Notes: generated by a model from the sequence alone, not told the origin. Positions 15,978-28,980 are shown, numbered from the stretch's first letter. The stretch is 64,000 bases of DNA from Phellopilus nigrolimitatus (GCA_021029095.1 JAJOHG010000051.1:157051-221050); one strand, 5' to 3'. A program made the numbers and translations.

Positions 15978-16655
15978 TAGGGCTCCGCACCGTAACCGTA
16001 ATTACGGTTTACGGCCAGTACTGTATACGGTTACGGACCGTATCGTATGGACAACAGCAAGAGAAAAATACGGCACCGTATTGTACGGTCCGTACCCGTA
16101 TTATACCCGTAGAATACGGTCGCATACGGCCGTAAATACGGCATACGGCATTATTGAACACATATTAGGGTTTTAAACAAATAAATATACATTTTAAGCA
16201 TTTTATACCCTATTTGGTATCTATATTATTGCCAAATGTAGTAAGCAAACCAATATTAAAGAATACGTAATCTACTTGAAACGGGTCGGCCCCGAATGCT
16301 GTGCTTGCCGACTCTACCGAGAACCGCATTCATAGAGAAAACAAATAATAATAATAAACAGGGAAAGGCACGCACGGTATTTCAAAAGTTAATGGAGCAA
16401 AGTAGCTCGAGTCGGACTGTTGCTTTGTAGTTTGGATGTTCGTGACGCTCCCCCGCTTCCTTAGTGACGATCCAACAGGGTGCGTCAATTTGATATACGT
16501 ACGTGCCGTAATGCCGTATACGGCCGTATTTTATACGTGCCGTACCGTATGTTGCCTCTAAAATCTGAAATACGGCACGTTTTTATACGGTCCGTGCCCG
16601 TATGCGAAGTCGGGTTATACGGCCGTATCCGTATACGGTACGGTGCGGAGCCCTA
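15978..16655. mobile_element. hAT-type MITE with CGTATACGG-rich ends
   Basis: A 678-bp non-autonomous element. Both ends carry the same perfect 17-bp inverted repeat, TAGGGCTCCGCACCGTA (15978-15994 and, reversed, 16639-16655). Both ends fit the hAT terminal consensus YARNG. The element is flanked by an exact 8-bp direct repeat, GACAAGCA, at 15970-15977 and 16656-16663, the duplication length typical of hAT transposition. About 150 bp inside each end is packed with degenerate, partly palindromic CGTATACGG/CCGTA units. The AT-rich core (about 16150-16490) has no transposase frame. The perfect target duplication suggests a fairly recent insertion. Confidence 0.92.
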
Positions 16656-16924
16656 GACAAGCATGTCCTACCACGTTTGCACCCCGAGGCTCGCGCAGTC
16701 GCCGTTCTCGACCGGCACATCTGCGAGGCACACTGGGTGTCCATGCACAGCAAGCTCTGGTGGTCATGTACTGGTAAGTGCATCTCGAGCGGATCGAATA
16801 GATCAAATTCGCGCACAGAATCCGATGGCAACACAGGCAAAGTACCCGCGCCACATCAGGAAAATGTATTTCCTGCATTGCACTGTAGCACTGTGTAGTG
16901 TCTGTAGCGTCAATTGCACATAGT

Positions 16925-17235
16925 GCATAGGCACTTATAGCACTGTAGGAGTCTGTAGCTCCTTGTAGCTGTGCAGTATATAGCTTCATAGCACTTGTAG
17001 GAGTCTGTAGCTCCCTGTAGCTGTGTAATATATAGCTTCATAGCACTTGTAGGAGTCTGTAGCTCCCTGTAGCTGTGCAGTATATAGTTTGGTAGCACCT
17101 GTAGCTCTCTGTAGCTGTATAGTTGTATAGCTTGGCAGCACTGTAGGAGTCTGTAGCACCCTGTAGCTGTGTAGTATATAGTATGGTAGCACCTGTAGTT
17201 CCCTGTAGCTGTGTAGTATATAGCTTGGCAGCTTG
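16925..17235. repeat. Degenerate ~60-bp tandem repeat (TGTAGC-rich)
   Basis: About five imperfect units of roughly 55-65 bp, each containing a core like GGAGTCTGTAGCTCCCTGTA followed by GCTGTGTAGTATATAGCT. Units share TAGCACTGTA. The array gives overlapping artefactual minus-strand frames rich in Tyr, Thr and Leu. Similar sequence in opposite orientation lies at 23400-23690. Confidence 0.75.
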
Positions 17236-17239
17236 GGAA

Positions 17240-18486
17240 GTATGTGGAAGGCTCATAAAAAATAGCTTAGAAATCTAAAAGGATATGAATGAGTTGTAGC
17301 AAGTATCTCTCTGGGCTGCAAAGACCTCTTTTAAGCATAATTTCATTATCCTTGGAGGAAAAAAAAAGTCTACAGCCTCCAACTCAAGGATGAGGGAGAG
17401 AAGAGTGAAACAAGAGAGACAGCTCTTAATGGCAGGAGTTGGTGGTCTTTGCCAGATGGCTTGGTGACAATGGATGCACTGTTGAACCTCAGAAAAGTCA
17501 GCAACTCAGGTTCATAGCCCACAGTCACTGGAAAAACACTTCTGGCCCGGACTCTAGCAGCAAGCTATCAGTACAACAGAGGGGGGATCTGTATGTGGCA
17601 TTTGTTGAGAGTTTCTCCAGTGTCTGAAGCTCTTTTGTAGTGTTCTACATGTGCAAGAATGTGGACAATACCCATGGGTTTTGATGACTCATTTGCCTCT
17701 CCTGCTACAAATACTGCACCAATGTAGATGCATGTTTTTGCATATTGTGGACCTCAACAGTGCACACATTTCACATATACAATCATTAAATTCGGAGCAG
17801 AACATGTTGTACTATTAGCAAAATGCTAAAACCACAGATCAACCTGTGCTATGCTCTAGGATGGATGTGGGCAAGTTATCCATTATCAATACTATTACAC
17901 ACAAAGGCAAAATGGGCACTCACTGGGAAAGAATAGCTGCAAACTGCAGACATAGATGTGGAGACAAATATTTTGTATCAATCTTAATGTGAAGATCGAT
18001 ACAAGTCACATTTTGTGACATGTCACACTTTTGCGCATTTTACACAATTTGGTGTCCGGTGTCGTGTATGGAGGACTCAGCAAACACTTGGTCAAGCCCC
18101 CACATAATAGAAATTTGATTACTAGTTGCTAATATAACCAGTAGATGGATTTTCTTGGTAAAATCATAGACTTGAATGGGATTCAATTTGTCTGACTATC
18201 ACAATTGACAGGTGGCAGAAAGCATCATTGCTCATACTCAGGTTCAAGAAAGGCACAGTTCTATTGATTGATTCAGTGTGAAGGAAGCTTCGGAGAGCAC
18301 AAGGCATGTAAAGAGACAGGGATTCCCACAGTAATACATAGGAGATGGGGTATGAGGGAAAGAGAACCGAACTCGAGACGAGAGGTTGAGTATCGTTTCT
18401 CACCCATTCGGATACAGCTTCGAAGACAGAAAACAGAAGACAGAAAAAACGGGAGGTATGTGGAAAGTGGGGACACCACGCACCCA
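17240..18486. other. Unassigned interior of the candidate element
   Basis: About 1.2 kb, AT-rich, with stops in all frames and no recognised gene. It contains a palindrome TGTGACATGTCACA (near 18008-18021) that recurs at about 20644-20657, on the other side of the captured gene fragments. No transposase motif was found. Confidence 0.45.
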
Positions 18487-18678
18487 TCACATGGGGTGGT
18501 GCACACCTGGGTGGGGGTACATCTGTCCCTGGGGCGGGCCCAGCTGCGGGTGTCCGCCCTCTGCACTCCCCGGTGCGGGCACGCCCGACGTCGAGTACGG
18601 CGTCGCGCCCATCGGCTCGCCTGGCGCACCGGACTGCGCGGTACCCGGCGGGAGGTTGAGGTGCACCACCTCTCCCAA
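18487..18678 (-). pseudogene. Pro/Gly-rich coding fragment, possibly MADS-box C-terminus
   Basis: A 63-residue minus-strand frame of Pro, Gly and Gln-rich sequence ending GVHHPM and a stop. The composition resembles the C-terminal tail of fungal Mcm1-like MADS-box proteins, and a MADS-box core fragment lies 1.6 kb upstream on the same strand. The link rests on composition and context only. Confidence 0.25.
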
Positions 18679-18702
18679 CTCAACCGAAAAAATATGTTGA
18701 AT

Positions 18703-19323
18703 TTATTCCTCCTCATCCTCGTTGATCTCCGCTTCGGCGCTCCTGCCCGCCTGGAATGTCTTGATCTTCGTCTGGATGTTCTCAATGCGCTGCTCGTGTG
18801 TGAGATGTGTGAGACGGTGTGTCTTGTGCTTGAGGCTCTCCACCTCCCAGTCCTTCGACTTCTCCGTCAGCTTGAACATCGGGTCCTCGCGGATCGCAGC
18901 GTACGCATTTGTGTGAATCTCCTCCATGTCCTCCGAGCCAACGCCATTCGCGAGGTACATCGCGAACTGCTTCTTGAAGCGCTCGTCGTCCTCCTCCTCG
19001 AGCGACTCCATGTACTCCGCGACGTGCCCGCCGAAGATGTACTTCTTCAGCACTTCGGCGTCGAGCGTCTTCGCCTCCGGGTCGTAGCCGGGAAAACACT
19101 TTTCCGAGTACGGAATGAAGATACCGCCGTCCGACACACCCTTCATCGCGCCGAAGACGAGGGAGCCGGTCGAGGTAGCATTTGAAAGGGCGGGGTGCAT
19201 CCTCCTCGTCGAGCGCCTCGGTGAGGGTCAGTCCACCATCGGGCTCAACGACACCCTCATACTTGTCAGCGAGGCCGAGTTTGGTGAGGGCGCGACGTGC
19301 ACAGAGAAAACCAGTAGCGTAGG
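18703..19323 (-). pseudogene. RPL5: Ribosomal protein L5 (uL18) C-terminal fragment
   Basis: L5 binds 5S rRNA in the large ribosomal subunit. This minus-strand piece begins at an intron acceptor (CAATAG, then CCTACG at 19323) with YATGFLCARRALTKLG and continues through ADKYEGVVEP. At about 19190 the frame breaks: after FKCYLD about 20 nt of conserved sequence are missing between TCGAC repeats. The next frame continues with GAMKGVSDGGIFIP, FPGYDPEAK, KKYIFGGHVAEYMESLEEED and a normal acidic tail ending DEEE and a stop. The N-terminal half is absent. It retains an intron boundary, so it is not a processed retrocopy. The Kar2 fragment feeds directly into it through a chimeric intron. Confidence 0.88.
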
Positions 19324-19388
19324 CTATTGAGCAATGCATATTAGAACCAAAAAGTTGTTTTCTCAGAGTCTCGAAAGGTCGGGCTTAC

Positions 19389-20245
19389 CAGAACCACCAA
19401 CAAGTACGACCTATAGAGCGATCAGGACAGGTACGTCTAACAAACAAAGAAACTCGCACATACTTCATCAACTTCATCCTTCTTGACACCAGCATCCTTC
19501 AGGACCTGCTCGACGGGCTTCATGGTCTTTCTGAAAAAGTTCATGTTAAACGTAGCGCGAGTGAGCGTCTCGGAGAAGTCTTTGCCATTCTCGAACGATT
19601 CGATCTCAAGACGAGTCGATCACTGACTAGAGAGCGTGCGCTTGGCCTTCTCAACTTCACGCTTAAGCTTACCCATCACCCGCAAGTTATTTGTGACGTC
19701 GGCACCATATTTCTTCTTGTACAACTTGACGAAGTAGTCGATAACACGGTTATCGAAATCCTCACCACCTAAGTGAGTGTCACCGGCCGTCGCGAGGACC
19801 TCAAAGACACCATCGTCGATGGAGAGAATGGAGATATCGAAAGTACCACCGCCAAGATCATACACGATGATGCGCGCTTCGCCACCCTCTCTGTGTCGAG
19901 ACCGTAAGCGATCGCAGCTGCAGTGGGCTAATTGACGACACGGAAGACCTGAAGGCCAGTAGTTGTGCCGGCGTCCTTGGTCGCTTGGCGCTGAGTATCG
20001 TTGAAGTACGCAGGAACCGTGACGACAGTGTGCGTAACCTTCTTTCCGAGATACGCTTCAGCTGTCTCCTTCATCTTGGACAAGACCATGGCTGAAATTT
20101 CCTCCGGGGTCTGAGACTTTTGTTCGCCTTTTGAGAAAGCTTCGATGCTCGGGAGGACTCACAAATTCGCGGTCCTCGCCCTTGTGCGTGACGTGAATGA
20201 CCAGCTTCCCACTTTTGCCCTTGATCTAGAAGGACCCGTCGTCCT
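19389..20245 (-). pseudogene. KAR2: BiP/Kar2-type Hsp70 internal fragment
   Basis: Hsp70 chaperones bind unfolded peptides with ATP; this sequence is closest in my reading to the ER form (Kar2/BiP). The minus strand reads GKLVIHVTHKGEDREF, then an intact intron (about 20105-20162), then [39 protein letters not shown] and a TAG stop where NEP is expected ([16 protein letters not shown]). It continues with [36 protein letters not shown], a frame break, [12 protein letters not shown] and VVLVGGSG. The N-terminal third and the substrate-binding domain are missing. The last donor (GTAAGC at 19388) is joined to the RPL5 acceptor. It is not functional. Confidence 0.9.
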
Positions 20246-20254
20246 GGCCGGGCC

Positions 20255-20625
20255 CGCCGAGCGGCGCGCCGCTGATGAAGAGTCCGCCGAGGATGTTGCA
20301 CGTACCGCCCATGGCCTGCATGCTCGCCATCTGCGGCTAGTCGGGGCTTTTGCCGGCCTACGCGGAGGGCGCCTGCATTTACTGGGGGGCCGAGCAGTCG
20401 AGCGGCGCGCCGACGGGCATGTTGGAGGGGAGCGGGCCGTGCGGCACGTTGAGACAGGCCTGGATGAGGTTCTTGCCTTCGGGCTGCGTGACGAGCGGCT
20501 GCAGCTTGTCGGTGGTGAAGTATACATGAGCCCGGTCTCGGAGACGACGACCAGGAGCACCTGCGTTCCGGTGAGTGTCGAGAGCTTGTATGCGTTCTTC
20601 ATGATACCGAGATTAGGACTTAAGC
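20255..20625 (-). pseudogene. MADS-box (Mcm1/SRF-type) fragment
   Basis: MADS-box proteins are DNA-binding transcription factors. The minus strand reads GIMKNAYKLSTLTGTQVLLV, VVSETGLMYT, FTTDKLQPLVTQPEGKNLIQ and ACLN, which is the second half of an SRF/Mcm1-type MADS domain. The first half (the KIxYI..RRHITFSKRK part) is absent, and the fragment starts about where an intron would fall. After the domain, a Pro/Met-rich linker contains three stops. It runs straight into the Kar2 fragment without a spacer. It is non-functional. Confidence 0.85.
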
Positions 20626-21144
20626 ATAATTTCTTTCGAAATTGTGACATGTCACAAATGTAACGGTTACGGCCCCAAAAGGATATGTTGAACTTGACTT
20701 TTTCTTGCCACGTCTTTTTCTCTTGCTTCTCTCGTCTGCAAAGTCCATCCTGTCCGGACGCAGCTTTGGAAGCAGGCGCATAACGCTGCGCGTGAATATC
20801 GCAGTCGACTACGACGGCCCAAGTTTGTCCGAGAGGTGAGTGAGACCGAGCGCATCCGTAATCAATACTAACGGCAACAACCTGTCCAAGGGCACGCGGC
20901 GGTGGCTCGAGCCACTGCCGGACCACTCGCTGCCCGCGCTCAACATCCAGTCGTGCGGGCGCGAGCCCCGGTGCGAACGGGCATGCGAACGGACACGCGA
21001 ACAGGAGGGGCAAGGCGCGCGCGGATGTCGTCATTGACGTGGCGATGTTCGACCCGCTCGCGTACCCGCCGCGCGCACATGAACGGTAAGCTATTCCCTG
21101 CATGCCCGTGCCTGCTGCTCACACTTCCCTCCACACCCTCCGCG
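20626..21144. other. Junction sequence between captured fragments
   Basis: About 500 bp, GC-rich from 20750 onward. Plus-strand stretches such as VDYDGPSLSE and [17 protein letters not shown] look like real coding sequence, interrupted by stops, so a further unidentified gene fragment is probable. I do not recognise the family. Confidence 0.4.
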
Positions 21145-23192
<2,048 letters not shown>

Positions 23193-24267
23193 GTGAGTGC
23201 CTATCCTGTATGTTCCCATCTCATTTCCCCCGCTTTCTCTTATTTCTCTTATGAAGCTTCTCCCTCCCCTCACCCCCCTCCCCCTTTTTTTTTGTTTTGA
23301 TTACCCATATGTAGTGGCTGCCCAATGTCCGTATGTAGAGCTGCAATATAGAACATTTCTCACAATAGCACTGCCCCTCCACCATCCGCCCTATATATTC
23401 TGCACAACTACAGGCCAACAGACTACACAGACTATGCAGCTACAGTGCTATGAACTCCTGTGCTACAGTGCTACGAACATCAGTGCTACAGGCCTACAGT
23501 GCTATGAACATCAGTGCTATGGGCCTACAGGCCTACAGTGCTACAGGCCTACAGAGCTATGGACACCTACAGACTACGGCACTATGGGCTCCTATATAGC
23601 GCTATATAAGGGGGGGATATCTATGGAGTACTATAGAGCTATATTTCCTATATAGTCCTATATAGGTCTGTATAGCTTTGGTAATTTTCCTGATGCAGAA
23701 CACGCGGGTCCGGGTCAATCCGGGGATCGACTCGTAGTATGCCCTAGCGTACTATTGCCGTGTTCCTTTGCTACAGTACTTTGTTGGCTTTGTGACATTC
23801 TTGGCTCAAGCTTTGATGCATGCACAGAGTTTAGTCTAGTCATGGTGTAGATATAGATTCTTACAAAAGAGATTGTATGCTCATGGTGAGCTTCGGTGGA
23901 GGGCCCACATCAGTAAATCTACCTAAGATGGCACATTTCACTTGTACAAGACGATAGGTGCGGAAAAAGTGCAAATAAGCAATGATCTGGTGCATGTCAG
24001 TCTTACCGCCACTAGAAGACCAGAATAAGGACATGTAAGCTCTTTTTGCTTTTCAATCTAGCTGAGCGCGGATTTTCACCAATAAATTGCTAGCTCAGTG
24101 TTGCAAAGCTATTGTTACTATTTGTAACTTTGCGTTGCTAATTTAGCCGAGCTAAATTGTTTTAATTAATACATTGCTAGCTCAGTGCTGCAAAGCTACT
24201 GCTAGTGTATGTGAATTTGCTTTACTGTAGAAAGCACTGCATAAATAGTTTTGCTGCTGATGGCTTG
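23193..24267. other. Element right end and spacer
   Basis: A pyrimidine tract (about 23220-23300) is followed by the repeat block and right terminus described separately. From 23710 to about 24010 nothing is recognised apart from GGGTCCGGG-type runs. From 24010 the sequence belongs to the left arm of the F-box inverted duplication. Confidence 0.5.
23400..23690. repeat. CTACAGTGCTAT-type degenerate repeat array
   Basis: Many imperfect copies of CTACAGTGCTATGAAC and CTACAGGCCTACAG, passing into CTATATAG repeats. On the opposite strand these read TAGCACTGTA, the core of the array at 16925-17235. The two arrays therefore flank the gene-fragment mosaic in inverted orientation. Confidence 0.7.
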
Positions 24268-24275
24268 TATAAATA
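24268..24275 (+). promoter_or_regulatory. TATA box of F-box gene copy 1
   Basis: TATAAATA, 81 bp before the start codon at 24357, followed by a CT-rich stretch (24305-24320) typical of fungal core promoters. In the inverted copy the equivalent position has lost the TATA sequence (GAATCAGTACAGC instead). Confidence 0.6.
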
Positions 24276-24356
24276 CAGCCAGTGATATTGACTGACAGCA
24301 AATCTTTTCTTTCTTATTCCAACTAGCTGGTGCTCATTGTCACTCAATCACCTACT

Positions 24357-26052
24357 ATGGCCGACATCTTATTAGATAAATCCAACTTTCCACATGTCCC
24401 TAGTGGACTGATTGATCAGATCCACAGTTATTGTACCAGTCCAAAAGATGCTTTTAACCTAGCAAGAGTATGTGTATGCCACTTTTTGATACAAATATCA
24501 CTTCTGAGCATTTTCAGATATGCAAGGCTCTTCAAGTTATTTGCAAATCTCGTCAAATCTGGCTATCTTCACTGCAGAACCTGGATGTGGCACAAGCACC
24601 TGGTATCACTCCATCTGATCAGTTAGACAGTCTTTTAACTGAAGTAATCATCTTGAAGGTTGTCAGGGCTGTTCGCCTTGCTCATAACATGAAGGCCCAT
24701 GGGCCCCTGCGCTATGTGCAGACAGATATAAACCCACATATCCTTCAAAACAAGAAAAAAGATCTATTTCTTGTTCTTTCTGATTGCACTGATCCCCAAC
24801 TCCTGCCTGGTGGGCATCATTCTTTATTTATAAAAGATGGAAGGCTAGAGCTCTGGGCACTTAAACCTGCTGCTTCTGAACCAGTTTGGGTAGCTGAGGG
24901 ACCTAATTCCTGCAGCACATTTGATTTTGAGCTTGTGCAGGGTGGAAAGGCTCTCACTGTTGCAGCTGCATATGAAACACAGATTGGGTGGTGAGTAATA
25001 TGGGCCTAAACCGATTGATCAGATCTGGCTCACATTCCTTCCTTTACCAGGCTCATCCGTGTGTATAAATTTGACTTCAAGTCACAAAAGGGTGGAATTA
25101 TCATGGAGCGCACCATACAAGACACCTTCTCGGCACCTCAGCTCATGGTTCGTGCCAACTTTGTTATGGTATCTTTCCAAACACTTGGTCAAATTTTCCT
25201 ACTCAATTGGAAAATCCATGGTGGGATCATACTTGAATATCTTAAGCCTGGTGTAAGTACAGTCCTTCCACTCCTAATTTCCACATACTCTGCTGTTAAA
25301 GTGTGACTAATAAGAGTGATTTATAGAGATTATATTCTTTACACTTAAAAAAGGCAGAAGCAGCACTTCTTGGGGACCATCACATTGTCATTGCAGCAAA
25401 TTTTGGCACTGAAAATCTTAAGCTGGCTTCCATCTCGCTCTCCTCACTTGATGAACATTGGTCTCAGAAATCTAATCCGAAGGAGTGGAAACGAAATAAC
25501 TACTCCTCGAGAATTGCACAAGCAGATAAGGTTGAGGACCAAGGTGTTGCATGCTTATGCCTCGAAAATATAAAAGACGGACAGCCAATGCTTTTCGCAA
25601 TGCATGCATTCACCCCTGCATGGCGCAAAAATACAGACCCAAATGTGCCCGTGCCAGGAGAAATCTTTGTTGTTGCGGATCGCGAACTGTCGGACGAGTC
25701 ATATCAACTTCAATCATACCGAATCCAGCTTTCAGCTCGCAGAGTGGTTGCTCCAGATGTCACCTGGCACCTCTCACTTGTCAAGCAGGGTTGCTCAGTC
25801 ACGCAGTTGCCGGTGAGGGACATGGACATAAGTATTTCGCATACAGGGCACGTGTTCGCGCTGCAAAATGGCACCGTTCTGTGCTATCAGCTCTTCTGCT
25901 CAGATGCGCAACCGGCAAATGAGCTTTCAATACAGGCAGACGGCAGCAACACAGGGTTACGCCCAACGCGTATGACTGTAGAGCCAGTTAGTGGAGCTTT
26001 GGTAATTAGAACACTAGACACACTGAGAGTTGCACAACCTGCCCGCGAGTAA
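24357..26052 (+). CDS. F-box-like protein, inverted-duplicate copy 1
   Basis: F-box proteins are substrate adaptors of SCF ubiquitin ligases. The start is supported by the other copy (MADILLDKS versus MSNILSENS). The F-box-like motif is SGLIDQIHSYCTSPKDAFNL, residues about 20-40, followed by an intron with GTATGT donor (about 24467-24518). Further introns fall near 24993-25051 and 25252-25356. Later segments include HSLFIKDGRLELWALKPAAS, MVRANFVMVSF and HIVIAANFGTENLKL, a repeated beta-strand pattern that could be a propeller. The first frame closes at 26052, but similarity to the second copy continues to about 26690, so another intron and a C-terminal exon probably exist. Target unknown. Confidence 0.65.
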
Positions 26053-26830
26053 AAAGACTTCCTGAATACCTAGATTACAAAAAAAAAAAAAAAAACAAGT
26101 TTGAGAGGGAGCTGCCAAAGTGCGATGATGTACATATGCAGGTAGTATGACACTGAACTTTGGTGAATCGATTTGAGAGATTAAAGAGAAAATTTCTGCT
26201 TTCCCTGGGATACGGAAGATACGTGCACAGGATTTCACTCGAGGTCGGCAGCCCTGTTTAGTGCTTGGTTGGTCGGGAAATTTTCAAGGAAGTGCACCAA
26301 ATGATCAAACACCGTCTGAACTTGTGCCTTTCCGCTACCGTGACTCGGTGCAAATGAGAGCATTGGTGCTTGTGCAATTCGACATACTAACTGGGACATC
26401 GCCCTCGTGCAAAAATGCAACACACCATGGCTACTATATAGCGTGCAACATGGCCCGCGCAATCACTCTAGATGCTTTCACTCGGCAGAATTGGCTACCT
26501 GCGACCGCTCGATATGCTTCAGCATATGTCCGTTGTGGGAAGACCCGAAGGAAGATTGCTCTCAAAGCATGAAACATCACTACGACCGAGTTTTGCTCGA
26601 ATCGACTGGTGTTTGGCCTACACGATTTCTTCGCCCTTTTGGAACTATTAGGATCGAGCGAAATAGGATAAGATAGCTGCTGGCTGATTTTGAAGGCGAA
26701 CTGAAGAACAGTCCTTCGAGTTCAAATGGCGAAGATAAACGTTGTATACAGTAGCTGTACCTACACTTCTCCCAGTCGGGGAGCTTTGATTTGGCCAAAC
26801 AGAAGAGTCGAAATCTCGGAAGGCAAAGAG

Positions 26831-27640
26831 TTACATGTGTTTGTCTGCGAGCCAGCGCTTCAGCATCTCCAAAAAAACGACAAGCTTGTCATGCGTAACC
26901 TGTGTATCGAAACAATCAGCAATTCTATCAGAAAAGAATAAACACAAAAGGCAGACCAAATGGCCCGCGCCATAAATCAACGCAAATGTAAAGTTCCCAT
27001 ATGTCCTCGTCTTCTCTACCGGCTCCTCATTCATGAACCGCTCCGTCAAAGGCTTTCCGCGAATGCTTCTTGACCCGCCCAGTCCATGTCTAGCGTCCGC
27101 CGCTCATTTCCAACCCAGTCTGCGATGAAGTCGTAGATGCCTGCGTCGATATGCACCCTCACGTCGCGCACAAGAGGCTCTGGGATGTACAGTTGCGTTT
27201 GGTGCAGCGGGTCGCCGCTTTCGCAGAAGCGATCGTACACATCCATGGCGATATTGGTAAAATTGCCGAACGCGTGGTCCACCCCGAGCGTCTTTCGTAC
27301 CTCGGGCGAATCGAGGTAGGCTACGATATCACTGCCACTCGATTCTAAGTCCTGTAAAAACATTCAAGGGATCGGAATCACTTACAGCTCTAATAGGTAG
27401 CAATCTTTGCCCGTGTCGCATTTCTTCGACAGGACGAGATATGGTATTATCTCTTCAAAGCAAATTTTGAACGCGGCGTTACAATCGAGAAGGCCGAAGT
27501 GGTCGATGCAGGCTTTCTTAGACCATCTCTTGCAGCGAGGTAACTGCTGGTGTAAGAAATGCTTGAGATACGTGCACTCGATCTCAGATGAGCGAGAGGG
27601 AACTGACAATTTGTTTCATGCGGACACACGTACTAAAGGT
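26831..27640 (-). pseudogene. C-terminal part of a carboxypeptidase Y-like S10 peptidase
   Basis: S10 serine carboxypeptidases trim C-terminal residues in the vacuole. Three minus-strand exons join well: LPRCKRWSKKACIDHFG with GLLDCNAAFKICFEE; then DLESSGSDIVAYLDSPEVRK, GIYDFIADWVGNERRTLDM and YGNFTFALIYGAGHL; then THDKLVVFLEMLKRWLA and a stop at 26831. The catalytic Asp (YDF) and His (GAGH) are present. I cannot find the catalytic-Ser (GESY) or GGPG parts upstream before RPS4 begins at 28981, so this is most likely a 5'-truncated remnant of about 240 residues. A 58-bp relic of the same gene lies at 15476-15533. Confidence 0.75.
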
Positions 27641-28980
27641 AGTCAGCGAAAGGTTAGGGCCGTCCTGGTTTATTGATGAAAAACCTAACTTGTTGATCAG
27701 GAGCAATCGACGCTGCTGTACATTGCATATTGTAATAAGAGCGTAGGAAACTAGATGGATGTAAGATAACAGCAGCACGCTGTAGAGATCACGATATGTT
27801 GTCACTCGCTTCCTGAGCACAAGTCAGGAAGAAGGAAGTCGAAGGCCACATGGTGAAGAACACTTCAAAGCTACTTGCAGAAGCATCGGATCGTGTACAG
27901 AGCATCCGTGAAATCGATCAGGAGACGACTATTAGCTTTCACGCGTGAGCCGAGGACAAGTTCAGACAGGCAGCGCGCGATAGTTGGCTTTTTTTCGCCA
28001 ATAAGGCCATTCATCCAGATGGTAATCGTCCTTTTCTGCGACAGACCTCAACGGATAGCCGTAGAAGTCCAACGGCTATCGTTTTCAACCAGATTCTGTT
28101 GCCATGACGCTGTCTTTCAGTAGAAAGAGCTATTCATATGTATCAGATGGTCTGTCGAAGGCCCATATCCATTAGGTAGAGCCCAAAAGACGCACTGACT
28201 GAACGCATGATTCGACCGATTGGTGAGCGCCGAGAATGGTCAAAGATATTCGGATAGTTTCTTGTGCTTCATCAAAATCCCTTCATCGGAGGATACAGTT
28301 CAAACAAATGTGTGCCCGGAGAACTAGCGTCTAAGGATAGGGTGAGCTCTGTGGCCAAGCATGTGAACGTTCGGCGAGAGAAGGGCGATGAGGAAAAACA
28401 ATGGATGCATACGCCACACCGCCACACCTTCCTTCTCCAGACACCGACGATCTCAAGATCATATTCGAAGGCAATTTCCTCAAAACTATATGTCCGCACA
28501 ACGTCAGCATTGTAATAAACGAGCTAGACAACTAAGTACGACAGAGGAGTTGCAAGCGAAAAAACATATCGGTGAAAATATTAACCATGCTAGGTCCGTG
28601 AAAGAGCAATCCCAGCACTTCTCATTCACCATCCGCCTGCACAGTTTTTCAGCGCACGACGGATAGGGTCGGTATGGGCCTTACCAGAACCGATGCAGAG
28701 TGGAGCGTATGTCGTCTGCTCGGGCAGAAGAAGGCCCAGAAAGGAAAATGAAAATGAAGAAACGAGAGAAATATGAGAGACAATACGTGTATTGAGGATG
28801 ACGATGGACGTAGTCGATGGTGAGGAAGGAATCCAGGAAAAAGTTCCAATTTTAACGTGTGATATTTGTGACGCATGTTTATGTCACCTTGTGTCACACT
28901 CAAACTTCGAGCCTCGTAAGTAAACCTTACCCGCTGTCAAGACTCAAGACCACCGATTCCCCTCGTCAAATTAGCCCACA
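27641..28980. other. Spacer upstream of RPS4
   Basis: About 1.3 kb. It should contain the missing N-terminal half of the carboxypeptidase if that gene were whole, but none of its motifs is visible on the minus strand. Small frames on both strands (for example 28264-28515 and 28272-28499) have no recognisable product. The last 150 bp is the RPS4 promoter and leader region. Confidence 0.45.

Larger units (their letters stand above)
24010..26690 (+). repeat. Left arm of inverted F-box gene duplication
   Basis: Matches the reverse strand of 35270-38395, including about 340 bp upstream of the gene (repeated TAGCTCAGTG and GCAAAGCTA motifs), all exons and introns, and the downstream tail past the first stop. 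The extent shows that genomic DNA, not mRNA, was duplicated. Confidence 0.85.

Noticed and set aside
16615..17256. Minus-strand ORFs of repeated Tyr/Thr/Leu peptides
   Set aside because: They arise from the TGTAGC tandem repeat, not from a gene.
18268..19185. 305-residue plus-strand frame
   Set aside because: It is antisense to the RPL5 and Pro-rich fragments, whose minus-strand reading matches known proteins.
20159..21103. 314-residue minus-strand frame
   Set aside because: Only its middle part (the MADS-box segment) matches a known domain; the rest is read-through of junction sequence.
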